This document shows, piece by piece, positions 23,108 through 34,905 of a DNA stretch of 64,000 nucleotides. The notes under the pieces were generated by a model. It was not told the origin of the DNA. It searched no databases and saw only the letters and a program-made list of their open reading frames with translations. The stretch comes from Abelmoschus esculentus (lineage: Eukaryota > Streptophyta > Magnoliopsida > Malvales > Malvaceae), in the NCBI GenBank assembly GCA_035048815.1, contig JAUCBN010000043.1, forward strand, positions 7,133,001 through 7,197,000, in the 5' to 3' direction. Both the position numbers and the translations under genes were made by a program. The stretch's first letter is position 1, and every line of letters starts with the position of its first letter.

Positions 23108-24443
23108 TGTTGCGTGTCAAAAGTGCGCAATTGGTGCAAGTGGACACATCGCAAGTAATAAAGTGATCATTATAATCGTGTATCGTCTCCACAGGGATTG
23201 GTCTACTTAATATGCCTCCTTCGTCTTCTTACTCTGTAAAAACAAAAAAAATAAAGACACAGGTAATTTGGGTTTTGATGAAATTAAATAATTTGAAATA
23301 AAGAAAACTAAGTAAAAGGATGAGATCTGATTAAGAGAGAGGGCAGGATCCAATTATGTTGTATTGTGGATTTGATTGACTTGTCTCTATCCAATGCAAT
23401 TGTACATCACTGCCTCGGCAGTACTGCAAATCACTGCCTTGGCAACAACGATACTTGTCCGCTGCGGTAATCCCTTGCTCGTGGTGGACTTTATCAAAGT
23501 TCGGCAAAGTGTCCTTGGATGAATCCGCTTATCCCTAAGTCGAAGTACTGTTGGTGATCAATCCTTGATGATACCTCCCGGCGTGAATCAATTATAATCA
23601 TCAACCAATCTCACACTTCTTTTAGCTGTGGAAACTCTTAACCTATACCTAGGCCGAGTTAGTATTTCGCGATTGAAATACCGTACTTATCCCTTTCGTG
23701 AAACTAACTCTCCCGAGTCTAGATAAATAGATTACTCACAAACTTCTCTCCCGAGCTTGAATGCAAGAACAAAGAATGGCAAAGGATAAGCAAACCTTGA
23801 TATTTTATTGCATTGAAATAAAGAACAAAGTACAATCTCCTCTCACAAGTACTCGACAACCTTCACCTAAACCCTAAGAAAACTTAGAACATAATTTGAG
23901 AGAAAGAAAACAATGAGTCTTAGGGTGAACTCTCTAAGAATCTGCTCTCCTATTCCCTTGAACAGCTAGGTCTTATATAGGCTTGGCCTAGGGCAAACCT
24001 TTTCGTAAGTAGAATACAACTTGGAGTAGGGAACAAGTCATGTACATAAATAAAATATTTCCAAGTTTATTCCAAATAAGAAGCTTTCCCGCGTGGCCTT
24101 GTGTTGGGCTTTTCCTCGTGCTAACCAGCTCCGATCCATGTGCTGCATGTCCAGAAACGCCCATTGTATTTTTCTCTTCCAATCGCCTATAGTATCGCTA
24201 CTTGTCTTTCGGCTGCTACCTTGGCATCAGGTCCTGCCTCGGCCACGTTGTTGTCGCGGCAATAGTATTTCCTGCATAGATGTAAAAATACACTAAAACT
24301 TGCCTTTTCTGTAAATATCATCTTTATGAGCATAACTTTTAAATATATCACATTAAGTATATGTATTGGTCCAAGTGAGTGTAGATTTAATGATTAATGC
24401 CCATAAAAGGTGTAAAAAGTGATAGTGAGTTGAGCACTTATCA
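23108..24443 (-). repeat. 5' LTR of B2
   Basis: This 1336-bp LTR is roughly 95% like 14707-16042 by eye over the parts compared. It contains TGCCTCGGCA (23411-23420) and TGCCTTGGCA (23435-23444). It is flanked on the right by acggt. Confidence 0.9.
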
Positions 24444-26640
24444 ACGGTAATAGGAAACACATTCCTGTGGCATTCGTAATCATTAAGAAGGAAAATATAC
24501 TTTCTTGGATGTTTTTTCTCACCAACCTATGCATGTATATCTTACATCGATTATAATCAATATTGTCTTTGTCATATTAAAACCAGTTATAATCAACAAT
24601 ATAAAAATGATGATGAGCATATAATGGTTCTTCGTATGGGTAAGAATTTATGTATTAAAATGATGATGAGCATATAATATTGTCTTTGTCATATTAAAAC
24701 CAGTTATAATCAATATTTATTTTATTGAATAGGCAAAGCACACCGAGTGAGTCAGGTTCAGGATCTGCTTGAAGAGTTGAGAGATTAAAATTTAGTTAGA
24801 TATAACTATCATCTCGATATCCCATGGAAAAATAGTTACGATGTTATGATGGTGGTCTATGATATGTTCATAAGACAATAAACTTAGCAGAGGCAATCAA
24901 TACATCTCTGAAGGGAGTATGTAATTTACCTATTACATTAGTTGTCAAGGAAACATATCATTGACTGGCTACACTATTCGTGAACCTCAAAAAACAAGCT
25001 ACAAGTTGGATGGTAGGGGGCATACATTTTATCAAGATCTTAAACAAGCATTTCAAATGTATCGTACGTATGTAAACACAATGGGAGCAACCTGCTTCTC
25101 TCGTAATGAACATCGCTTTCTGATTACTAAATTTTTATGACCACTTGAAGAAATATCTCATAACAATTATATTGTTAATCTACAAGATAGAAAATGCGAT
25201 TACAGTGTCTTCGAGACATTCAAGTACACATGTGTGCACATCTTCACTGTATGTCCATTCCTTCATTTCGATGCAATGACACTCTTTAATCCAATATAAT
25301 GACTAGAAAAAGTATTCAAGCTGTACTATTTTAAATTTTATTCGATCAAAAACGAACGAGATCGCGATTTTTTTGACACGGAACCTATGATACCATTATA
25401 TTATTCATAGCGATGTAACAAAAATGGATGGCTGAAGTGTAGAATTTAACTGTATAAAGGATATGGTTCCTTAGGAATGAACAAGACAACATAAGTTGTG
25501 CAATAATTGGAAGAACCTTGGACACGATATTAGAAAAATTCCTCTAGGAACCACTCACGAATCAACTATTGTCTATATATGTGGATTGTACTATTCAAAA
25601 TTATCATAGACAAAAGTAGAAAGTACAATATAGAAGAATTTTAATAAATATTTTAAAAAGATTTATAATGTCTTTATGATTCTATTTTTGATAAATAATA
25701 AGAAAAATATATCAATGAATAGAGTAAAAAATCCACTCAAATAGAACTACGTCTCATGTTATCAAATTTTTTAAGGATTTCAAACATGACTAGATACCTT
25801 GTTAAACAAGATTTGTACCCCATTTAGGTCCTTATATACTAAAATTTATTAACCATTGTAATCATGTGTTCATGTACTTCAACATGGAAATGAATTTACA
25901 AGGAAAAGATAAATAGTAAACTAGCATAATATCGTATCAAACATGAGTATAGACCCATGTTACCATGGGATTATGCAAAAAAAATATGTCAAAATAAGCA
26001 TTTTAAATGCGAATTCTAAACCCCTTACAATACACTTTTTAAGTTGATTATTACACCATTTTAAGGAAATGCATCATTACTATGATATAAAATAAGAAAA
26101 TTTAAAAATCTTACTCTCTAACATCATGAAATTTCAACTTAAACATGCCTATCAGGCTTTGCTAAAAGTTTGGCCCCAAATAATTTATGTCCTATAGAAC
26201 GTGAATTAGACTCAAAATATCGTGAGAAATAGGGGTGAGCATTCGAGCGAGTCAAGTCGAGTCAAACAATTTTGAGTTATTTGAGTTGAGTCATCATATT
26301 TTACAACTTGAATTTTTTTTTTGAATTTTTTTTCTAGTCGAGTCGATTTTAGAGAGTTCTATTCGAGTTTGAGTCGATTCGATTTTTCGAGTTTATGTAC
26401 AAATTTCAATTTTACTATTTATAATACTATAATATAGTTTGATTACAATTTAAATGAAATTCTCTTAATATCTTTATACATATTTCTTCATATTATTTTT
26501 TATATGTGTAAATAAGATTTTGAATTATTATTATTATTATTATTATTATTATCAATTAGTTTAGGTATGAATATGTCATTTCAATAATTTACATGATTCG
26601 CTAAAACCCTCCTTCTTGTCTAGGTAAGACCAAGACTAGA
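24444..26640. other. AT-rich unique-looking DNA with decayed transposon remains
   Basis: No intact gene is seen. A local duplication occurs at 24561-24720, where a segment containing TTGTCATATTAAAACCAG is present twice. A possible transposase remnant is listed separately. At 26231-26400 there is a GAGTCGAGTCGA-rich low-complexity patch, and at 26526-26550 a TTA microsatellite. Confidence 0.5.
24960..25290 (+). pseudogene. Possible MULE transposase remnant with degenerate SWIM-type finger
   Basis: One + strand frame around 25080-25270 reads, with stops, MGATCFSRNEHRFLITKF and then NNYIVNLQDRKCDYSVFE followed by FKYTCVHIFTVC. The spacing V-x-L...C-x-(Y for C)...C-x-H resembles the SWIM zinc finger at the end of MuDR/MULE transposases, with the second cysteine replaced by tyrosine. 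The frame is short and interrupted and no terminal inverted repeats were found, so this is a tentative reading. Confidence 0.35.
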
Positions 26641-26999
26641 TGTAATAACCCAAATTTTGGATCTGAATGTCAAGTTCACTCGATACGTTGAGCATCGATG
26701 TTTGGGCCTCGAGTTTAGGTATTGGGTCATTTGTTAGGCCTTGGGCCTATAGGTTGGAGTTGTTTTTAGGCCATGTGGCTTTTGGTGAGGGTGTTTAGGT
26801 ACATTCACCCATTGAAGACAAAGAGGAAGGGTGGAAATTAATTCCCTGCAAAAGTAAAAGAAAGGTGAAGTCATCGTTGTTTTCCCCTTTTCATCTCCAT
26901 ATCTTTCATCTAACAATATGAGTTCAAGGTGCCATCTTTGTTGTTCGGGGCTGTAAATCACATTTTGAGTGTGGAGGGAAATGTGTAGAGCATCAAGAG

Positions 27000-28450
27000 T
27001 GCTAGAGTATGCCCAAAGACCAATCATGTGATGATTGTAAGGATACTTTTATTTACCAATTTTATTGAATAAAGGCATTGCCATTGTTGTTTTCAGCTAT
27101 ATGTGTCAATGTATAACATAAACTGAGAAACAATAAGGTCCATATAATAATATATGTATTATTATTAAAAGATCCTTAGTCAAGTATTATTATGGGTATG
27201 GACAATAATAATACGCTTAAGACTAACATGTGATTAATTGATGACAATGAGTTGTCATTGACATAGAGATGTCAAAATTAATACATGAATATATTAATAG
27301 AGAATAATATATTGGATTGACCGACTATGAGCATATATCGTGGATTATTATGTGACGGTCACGATATTGCTCATAGTGACAACTATATGTATGGTCCTTA
27401 GACTTGAGATTATTACTATCTCAACATATGTTGTTTTATGTTTTGATGTAGTTAAACGTGTCGCGTAATTAGTTACACTATAAAAACTAACATTGGACAT
27501 ATTACAATGTATGTAGTGAGATGTGAATGATCAAGATAGGATTTATCCTTCCTACATAATAGGAAAATATATCAAAGGCCACTTGATTGAGTGAGACTAA
27601 AAATGCATGACCATGCTTGAATACGTTGATATGAGATATCACAAATTATTCATTAAAAGTAGTCCACTCTAGATATCAAGAAACATTAAAATAGGCTATA
27701 CAAGTGTGACTATTCCAAGACTTGTGCTTATTAAAGATATAAAAGGACAAAAGGATATAATACATTAAGATAGTTGGTCACGGACATGATAAATCGAATC
27801 ATGATCTCTTGTAACTTAGATGACAAGGATATATTGCTAGATGTCACTCATTGTTTGTAATATTAGAATTGTTCTAATATTACTACTAACATTACAATGA
27901 GCCTACAGGGTCACACCCAATGGTTGAAAAGGAGCAAAAATATATATATAAGTATAAGAAGAATATATTTAATCTCGAATTTTAATAAAGGATATAATTA
28001 AAGTAATTATATACCTTTTAAATTCGAATTAAATATATAGATTCCGAAATTTAAGAAAATAATTAAAGTAATTATTTCCTTTAAACAAATTCGGAATCAA
28101 ACTCTTATACCTAGGGTTACACCTATATAAAGGATCTTTGGTCTAGCAGCCATAACATAGAATTTCGAATTCCAAACCCTAGAATCACGAAAAACAGTTT
28201 TTCGAGATTTGCTCTCTCAACCGGGTGAACTGAGTAGAGGCCAAGACGATATTCGTGAAGGCTAAAGATTCGATTGTTGAATGATCGTAACTGCAGCAGA
28301 TCCCGTTGCTGTCTTTGTTGTTTATCAAGGAACCCAATGTAAGTTATCGCATCTCTTCCTCCCGATTTCGAATTAAACGTACATGGATCACTGGAAAGAC
28401 CGTCGTAATTTTGTTCCGCTGCGCCATGAGGTGTGCCGGCGGTCCCAACA
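27000..28450 (+). mobile_element. Solo LTR, probably copia-type (TSD aagag)
   Basis: This 1451-bp unit runs from TGCTAGAGTATGCCC to GGTCCCAACA, flanked by aagag at 26995-26999 and 28451-28455. A TATA box (CTATATAAAG) lies at 28123-28130, about 1.1 kb in, giving + orientation. There is no internal region. Family assignment to copia is from general resemblance only; the solo-LTR structure is directly supported by the TSD. Confidence 0.85.
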
Positions 28451-28984
28451 AAGAGATCTATCAAACAAGGTAAAAAATGTTTGGTTTTGTGGAAGAAGGT
28501 TGGTTGGTGAGGTTGAAGAACAAAATGGGAAAAGTGTTTTGTGGAGCTTCTCCTTCAGTTTTATTAGTGTTCTCAACCTTTAGAATCATCTCTAGCAATG
28601 TCTAATTGTTGGTTTTAACTTCTTATTATAAAGAAAGAAGTGGATGAGCCTTCAAGAGGCCATGGCAAGGAAAAAGCTTGAGGGTGTGAAATCCTTATTT
28701 CCAGATGTGTTTGATCAAGGTTAGGATAGCACTAACTTCCACATCATCTTACATCTCATGAAAATATGTTGCATAGCATGATTGATGCTTGTTTGGTAGC
28801 TTAGAGATCCTTTAATGGTTAATTGTAATTTGGGGCTGTTAAGGGTGTAAAATTGTTAGAAACACACTCAATACTATCTCAATAACATGTAGGATCATTG
28901 TAGGGATCAACCATGTAATTTGGGCAAGGTTTCTTGGTGAATTTCAGTCCAAAACCTGTATTTTTGTGGAGGCGTACCAATATG

Positions 28985-29320
28985 GGTTGTAAGCATATCG
29001 ATACTCTATAGTAGAATTTAGGGGTAAATATAATGGCAGGATCGGTACGAAAACCCGTGTATCGATACCCCTTGCATATTTAAATTTCCAGTAACGTTTT
29101 TGGTATCGATACGTGGGGGTGTATCGATACCACTATTGCATTGGTTCTTAATAGGTAGGCGTATCGATGGGGTACGAATTGGTATCGATATGGGGGTTAT
29201 TCGTATGGGTACGAGTAGTTATTTTTTTCCTTTTTGAAGGTAATAGTGTATCGGTAGGCGATAGAGGCGTATCGATACTGGGTCGTGTACCGATACCCTA
29301 TGTAGGCGTATCGATATTCA
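28985..29320. repeat. Cluster of GTATCGATAC-type palindromes
   Basis: Nine matches to TATCGAT or TACCGATAC occur within about 335 bases. They are near 28995, 29058, 29102, 29123, 29161, 29179, 29269, 29286 and 29306. Most are extended to GTATCGATAC or GCGTATCGATA and are separated by non-repeated sequence. They lie in the U3-like part of E. Confidence 0.75.
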
Positions 29321-29504
29321 CTGAGTAATCTATCCACTTGGTGGATTTTTGGTTTTATATGTTAGCTAGGACCTTGTTGTATGCTGATAGGTTACATAGA
29401 TAGTTAAACTCTTATTTTTTGGGAATCCTAATACCTAAGAAAATAGTGTTGCAACACCATGAAGATATTCCAAATGGAGGATCTTGATGCCAGTGTCACG
29501 GGCC

Positions 29505-31452
29505 TGTAGTGACCCTAAAATTAGAATTTTGAGTTTAAAAGAATGAAGGTCGCTATTTTGAAAAAGATGAAAAATTAGAACTTAGGTTTTGAAAAAGGAT
29601 TTAAAAATTAACACCAAGAGTTGGGAATTAAAAATTAGGAAATTTTATAAGTGAAATTAGGAATTTAAAATTGAGAATTAGGGATTAAAAAATTAAAGTT
29701 TTGGGAATTTTGGAAAATTTGGGAAATTAGGGTTTAAAATAAAAGTGAAATTGAAAATTGGGATTTTACCTCAAAAAGGGAATTCTGAAATTAGGGTTAG
29801 GAAAAATTAGAAATCGGTGAAAATTTGAGAATTTATCCCGAAAAGGAGAATTTTAAGAATTAGGGATTTAAAATTGAAAAAGGTAAATTGTAAATTTAAA
29901 AAATGATTGAAAAAAATTAGAGTCGCCACCGGTCACTTTAGTAGACCGGGCAGCGTAAAACCATGGATTCGAAATTAAAAGGGTTCGGGAGTCGATTAAG
30001 GTTAAAAACGGGTTAGCATTTTCAAAACGGCAAAAATTGGTACCTTAAAAATATTTACCTCTTAATTAAAAATTAAAATTCACAAATTAAAGTGTCAATT
30101 ATGTTGGTATTTAATTATAAATTCGAATTTATTTTAAAAGTTTCTTTATTCGAAGGTAAACGCATACACCGCCGCCATTACGCATGACATCGAGCCTGTT
30201 ATGACCGAATAAAGATACATCGTATTAATTAATGATTTAACTTTAATGTAAGCTTAGATGTCAAATAATATCAAACATGTCAAATAAAATTCACCATACA
30301 TATGTACGAACAAAACAACAAATGAATATAAAAAGGGAAGCATAAAATATTTAAAAAAGGAACATGCTACCATATCAACATATGTATAAAGGTTAAAATA
30401 AACTCTCATGTTCATATGACAAACAAGATAATAACATTAAAATAAATAAATAACCAACATGAACGAAAAACATATGGATATGTCGAAGCTAGTTATACCA
30501 AAACAAATATAAGTGGAAGGTGCGGTAAAACATAAGTAATTTACATAAAAATAACATTCACGAAAGTTAATATATATATAAAAACAAAGAAATACACAAT
30601 AAATAAAAAATGCATGACTTGTATACCAAACCATGGAATATACGAGAAATGCTTTATGGGATACCTTCTTTCGATATGTGTAATGATGATTACGAATCAT
30701 GACAATCAAATATTACATGTATTTAGCATAAATGACGTGCAATGATATCAATTATCATATGGATAATTATGCATAATAAAGGAGGTATAAAAAAAATATG
30801 ATAAGCAAATGAAAGTAAAGGCATGTAATTATATGAAATAAAAAGAACAAAACCCCAAAAAACATAAAATTAAATAAATGAGAAGTATGCTCAATTGATA
30901 AAAATAAAATAAGTCAATATTGAGAATATTTATTACTGGAAAAAGGACTAAAATAAAACATATACAAAATTACATGGGTTTAAATGATAAGAAAATATGA
31001 CAGATTTGAATAATGGGGACAGAAATGAATTAAAAACAACTTCGGAGGGTTAAAATTCAAGACATCAAATTTAAAATAAATTAGGACCATTTGTTAAGGT
31101 GAATCAAAGCTAAAGGGGTCACGGAAGTCATTTTAAAAATACGAAATGACTTAAAAAAGAATCTCAAAACTCAGAGGGACGTTAAATTGATAATACCATT
31201 TCGAAAAAAAGCCGATTAAGGCCTAAATCGGGACCAAATTGAAAATCTTCGGAAATCTGGAAGGGTTGCGGACATGGTTTCCCTTACACGGAGGGGTCTA
31301 TGAAGATATTAAACCATTTTTAAGTTCTAGAGGCACAATAAAACACAAAAATAACCGACCCTTATTTTCTTCTTTTCATTTTCACTTTCAAAAAGAAATA
31401 ATCATCCTATTTTATCTATAGCTTCAAAGCTAAACCCAGAAAACGGGTGAAC
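29505..31452 (+). repeat. 5' part of the D LTR (before B3)
   Basis: This AT-rich, gene-free DNA has many short AAATT-type words. It is the part of D left of the B3 insertion, and it has no counterpart at the truncated right end of D. Confidence 0.45.
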
Positions 31453-31457
31453 ATTTG

Positions 31458-32166
31458 TGTTGCGTGTCAAAAGTGCGCAAATTGTGCAAGTGAACACGTC
31501 GCAAGTAATAAAGTGATAAGTATATCAAATATCGTCTCCACAGGGATTGATCTACTTAATATGCCCTCTTCGTCTTCTTGCTTTGTAAAAAGAAATAAAA
31601 TAAAGACACAAGTAAATTGGGTTTTGATGAAACTAAATAAAGAGAACTAAATAAAAAGAGAAAATTAGATAAAGAAAGTGGCTAGGATCCAGTTGTGTTG
31701 TATAGTGGATTCAATTGACTTGTCTCTGTCCAATGCAATCGCACAACACTGCCTCGGCAGTACTACAGTTTACTGCCTCGACAGCGATGATGCTTTTCCG
31801 CCACGACAATCTCTTGCTCTTGGGTGGACTTTACCAAAGTTCGGCAAAGTGTCCTTTGATGCCTCCGCTTATCTCTAAGTCGAAGTACTGTTGATGACCA
31901 GTCTTTGATGATACCTCTCGGTGTGAATCAATTGTAATCACCAACCAATCTCACACTTCTCTTAGCCACTGAAACTCTTAACCTATCGCTAGGCCGAGTC
32001 AGTGTTTCCCGATTGAAACACCGTACTTATTCCTTTCGTGAATCTAACTCTCTCGATATTAGATAAATGAATTACTTGCAAACTTCTCTCTCGAGCTTGG
32101 ATGCAAGAACAAAGAATGGCAAAGAATAAGTAACCTTTCCTAAGTAGGAGTATAACTTGGAGTAGG
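31458..32166 (-). repeat. Remnant of the B3 3' LTR
   Basis: This matches 41777 onward (the 5' LTR). An internal deletion of about 240 bases follows AAGAATAAGTAA, where the sequence jumps to CCTTTCCTAAGTAGGAG. It ends where element C1 starts. Confidence 0.82.
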
Positions 32167-33575
32167 TGATGAGTGCCTAAAAGTCCTATTCTTTATACCA
32201 ATTTCCCACTCAATTATTGCTAATAAAGGACAGATTTAATGGCAATATTGGATAATTCTGCTTATTTCCATATTTCAATATCCCAATACTTAATTCATGA
32301 ATTTATCTATTATTTGGCATAAAACAGGTACGGTTAATGGTTTCTTCTCTTAGACAGGAAACTACCACATAGGTAATGCCAGATAGCATGATGGATGCTA
32401 GAAACCAAAGCTGGAATGCAAATTAGTACCCGCCTCGGCAGCACTTGAAGGCCTTGGCAACACTTGGAGGCCGCGGCAGCACTTGGAACATAAATGTTGA
32501 TATGATAGGCGATCTGAAGAGAAAAAAAGGTGGACGTTTTAAGACAAGCAGCATAGAAATCAGAGCTCAGGAACACACGGAAAGTCAAGATCAAAGGCCA
32601 CGTGGGAAAAGAATTCTTATAGGAATAAACTAGGAAATAAAATAAATATCTTTTATTTATGTACTTAACTTGTGTTTTACTCCAAGTTGTATTCCTACTT
32701 TGGAAAGGTTTGCCCTAGGCCAAGCCTATATAAAAAATAACCTATGTACAGAGGAGGATATCTCGAAAATCAAGTGTTCATAGAAAACCCTAAACTCCTC
32801 CATCGTCCCCTTGGGGTTTAGGTTAGTTTGTGGAGTAGTTGTGGAAGAAAATTGTACTTTGCTTTCTTGTTTCATGCAATAAAATATCGAGGTTTGCTTA
32901 TTCTTTGCCATTCCTTTTTCTTGCATCCAAGATCGAGAGAGAAGTTTGTGAGTAATCCATTTATCTAATATCGAGAGAGTTAGATTCACGAAAGGAATAA
33001 GTACGGTGTTTCAATCGGGAAACACTAACTCGGCCTAGAGATAGGTTAAGAGTTTCAATAGCTAAAAGAAGTGTGGGATTGGTTGGTGATTATAATTGAT
33101 TCACGCCGAGAGGTATCATCAAGGATTGGTCATCAACAGTACTTCGACTTAGAGATAAGCGGAGTCATCAAAGGACACTTTGCCGAACTTCGATAAAGTC
33201 TAACCAAGAGCAAGAGATTGTCGCGGCAGACAAGCATCATCGTTGCCGAAGCAGTAATCTGCTGTGATGCCGAGGTAGTGTTGTGCGATTGCATGAGACA
33301 GAAACAAGTCAATTGAACCCACACTACGAAGCACTCTAACCTGCCCCACTTTTCCATCCTTGATTTCTTGATCATTTATCTTTATTGCTTTAATTAGTTT
33401 CCTTAGTTATAATCCAACTCAATTATCTGTGTCTTTACTTTTCCATTGTGCAGGAAGAATAAATTGCGTAAGTAAAACCAATCCTCGTGGGTTCGACATC
33501 TTAAATACTACAATCTGACAAAAGGTGGAAGGACGAATGCTTCATCATAAAAGCAGGACTTTCTAGCCTCCATCA
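32167..33575 (+). repeat. 5' LTR of C1
   Basis: This 1409-bp LTR runs from TGATGAGTGCC to CCTCCATCA. A TATA box (CTATATAAA) lies near 32726-32734. A block of several hundred bases around 32930-33300 is the same sequence as a block in the B LTR in the same transcriptional sense, while the U3 ends differ. Confidence 0.9.
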
Positions 33576-33579
33576 GATT

Positions 33580-33597
33580 TGGCGCCGTTTTCGGGGA
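33580..33597 (+). other. Primer binding site of C1
   Basis: TGGCGCCGTTTTCGGGGA differs at two positions from the tRNA-Asp site of element A and begins five bases after the LTR. Confidence 0.8.
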
Positions 33598-34905
33598 TTG
33601 GTGATTCCAACTTTCCTTTTTATTTTCTTGCACTACTATCTTAGGAAATTAGTTTAATTATTTTTGAGTTATTTGTTTTAGGAAATAGGTTTAATTATGT
33701 TTGAGTTATTTGTTTTATCTTTGGAAGGAAATTCAAGAAGGAGAAGCCATGAAGCACATAAAACAGTCCAAAAATCAAATCCACCGTCCCACCTAAGACG
33801 CGGCCAAGGCAGCTGGCCGCCCAAACGCAAGTGACGGCGGGTTTGTTGTTATCGAACTTCATCTCCCCTGTTTTATTTCATACTTCTTCATTATTGTTTT
33901 CCAGTGCAGTTTTTTTAGTTTCTTTCTCAACAAACTCCACACAAACTGATGACCCTCAGGATACAGAAGAGGCCAAGACGCGACATATAAATATTGGTTT
34001 ATCTTTTCCTTGTCTCTTAATTTTTATCTTGTCTTTTATCGTTGCCTTATGTTCAGATGCATGCATTGAGGACAATGCAAACCTCGAGTTTGGGGGAGTA
34101 TTGATCCAATTTTCTGCCTTATAAAAATATCTGCCATGTATGGAAATTATTCGGATTATCCTACTATTGCCTTAAATTTTGTCTTTACAACAATTACAGT
34201 TTTATGCAAATTTTTTTTAAGTCTGCTGAATTTTATTGAAACTTCCTCGGCAGCAATATATTCTCCAGCCGTCGTAGCAGTATGCACCATTCACCAGACT
34301 TGAATTCGTAAAGGTCTCTTAGGATTAGTATTTAGGATTAGACTATGAGCCTGAAATCGCATAAACACTGCTTGTCTTAGTTGATTTTAGAAGTTCTTTT
34401 CTTTGAAAAGCAATAAGGACTTAGGCTTAGATTTTAACTAGAGGTGCCTATCACCGGCTCTAGTATAGTTCTTAGAGGTGCCCATCACTGGATCTAGGAC
34501 TCAACCTTTTTCCCACTTACTAGAGGTGCCCGAAATTGGCTCTAGTAAGAGTAGTTAACACTTGAGGTGACAGAAAACTGGCTCAAGCAGTATAAGTATA
34601 TAGCAATATATATTTATATACCAAACAGGAAAAAAGAAAGAAAAATAATTGAAGAAAAAATCTTAGTCGGAAGTCTTGAGCTAGAAAAAGGATTAGAACC
34701 TATATAATCAACTTTGACACAGCTACGCACACACTCACCAAGACTTATAGTCTAGTTCCGAGGAATTCCTAGAAACTAGAAGAGGCCGAGTCAAGAAAGG
34801 AATTCTGCCGCGGCAGGCAGGACGGTATATTACTTTAAAATTCCTTACTTAAAAATCTATCTTGTGCATTGCTTGAGGACAAGCAATAGTTCGAGTTTGA
34901 GGGTG
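33598..34905 (+). other. Non-coding internal region of C1
   Basis: No gag or pol motif is seen. Hairpin-PPT module 1 is GCATTGAGGACAATGC (34063-34078) followed by GAGTTTGGGGGAG (34086-34098). Module 2 is ATTGCTTGAGGACAAGCAAT (34868-34887) followed by GAGTTTGAGGGTG (34893-34905), which abuts the next LTR. Four imperfect inverted repeats around GGTGCC or GGTGAC lie at 34438-34463, 34471-34497, 34520-34545 and 34561-34587. These are the same elements as in the 3' UTR of B2. Confidence 0.75.

Larger units (their letters stand above)
14707..24443 (-). mobile_element. B2: minus-strand gag-protease-ORF2 element without RT/integrase
   Basis: The 5' LTR is 24443-23108 and the 3' LTR is 16042-14707, both 1336 bp and highly similar. 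The order on the minus strand is LTR, decayed PBS, gag, protease, spacer with promoter-like signals, ORF2, 3' UTR with PPT, LTR. The protease frame ends in LKNHFGQQE...ACTPPVT and goes straight to ORF2, with no RT, RNase H or integrase. This is the layout of a large non-autonomous element that keeps gag (TR-GAG-like). The 3' LTR doubles as the 5' LTR of B1. The outer right flank is acggt; the matching left TSD would lie beyond B1. Confidence 0.82.

Noticed and set aside
24093..24296. Small frames repeated in several B LTRs (e.g. 24093-24296, 52 kb and 63 kb copies)
   Set aside because: They track the LTR sequence and change length and frame between copies, so they are not conserved genes.
26231..26400. 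GAGTCGAGTCGA patch as a protein-binding array
   Set aside because: Irregular low-complexity sequence without constant unit or palindrome; nothing beyond composition supports it.
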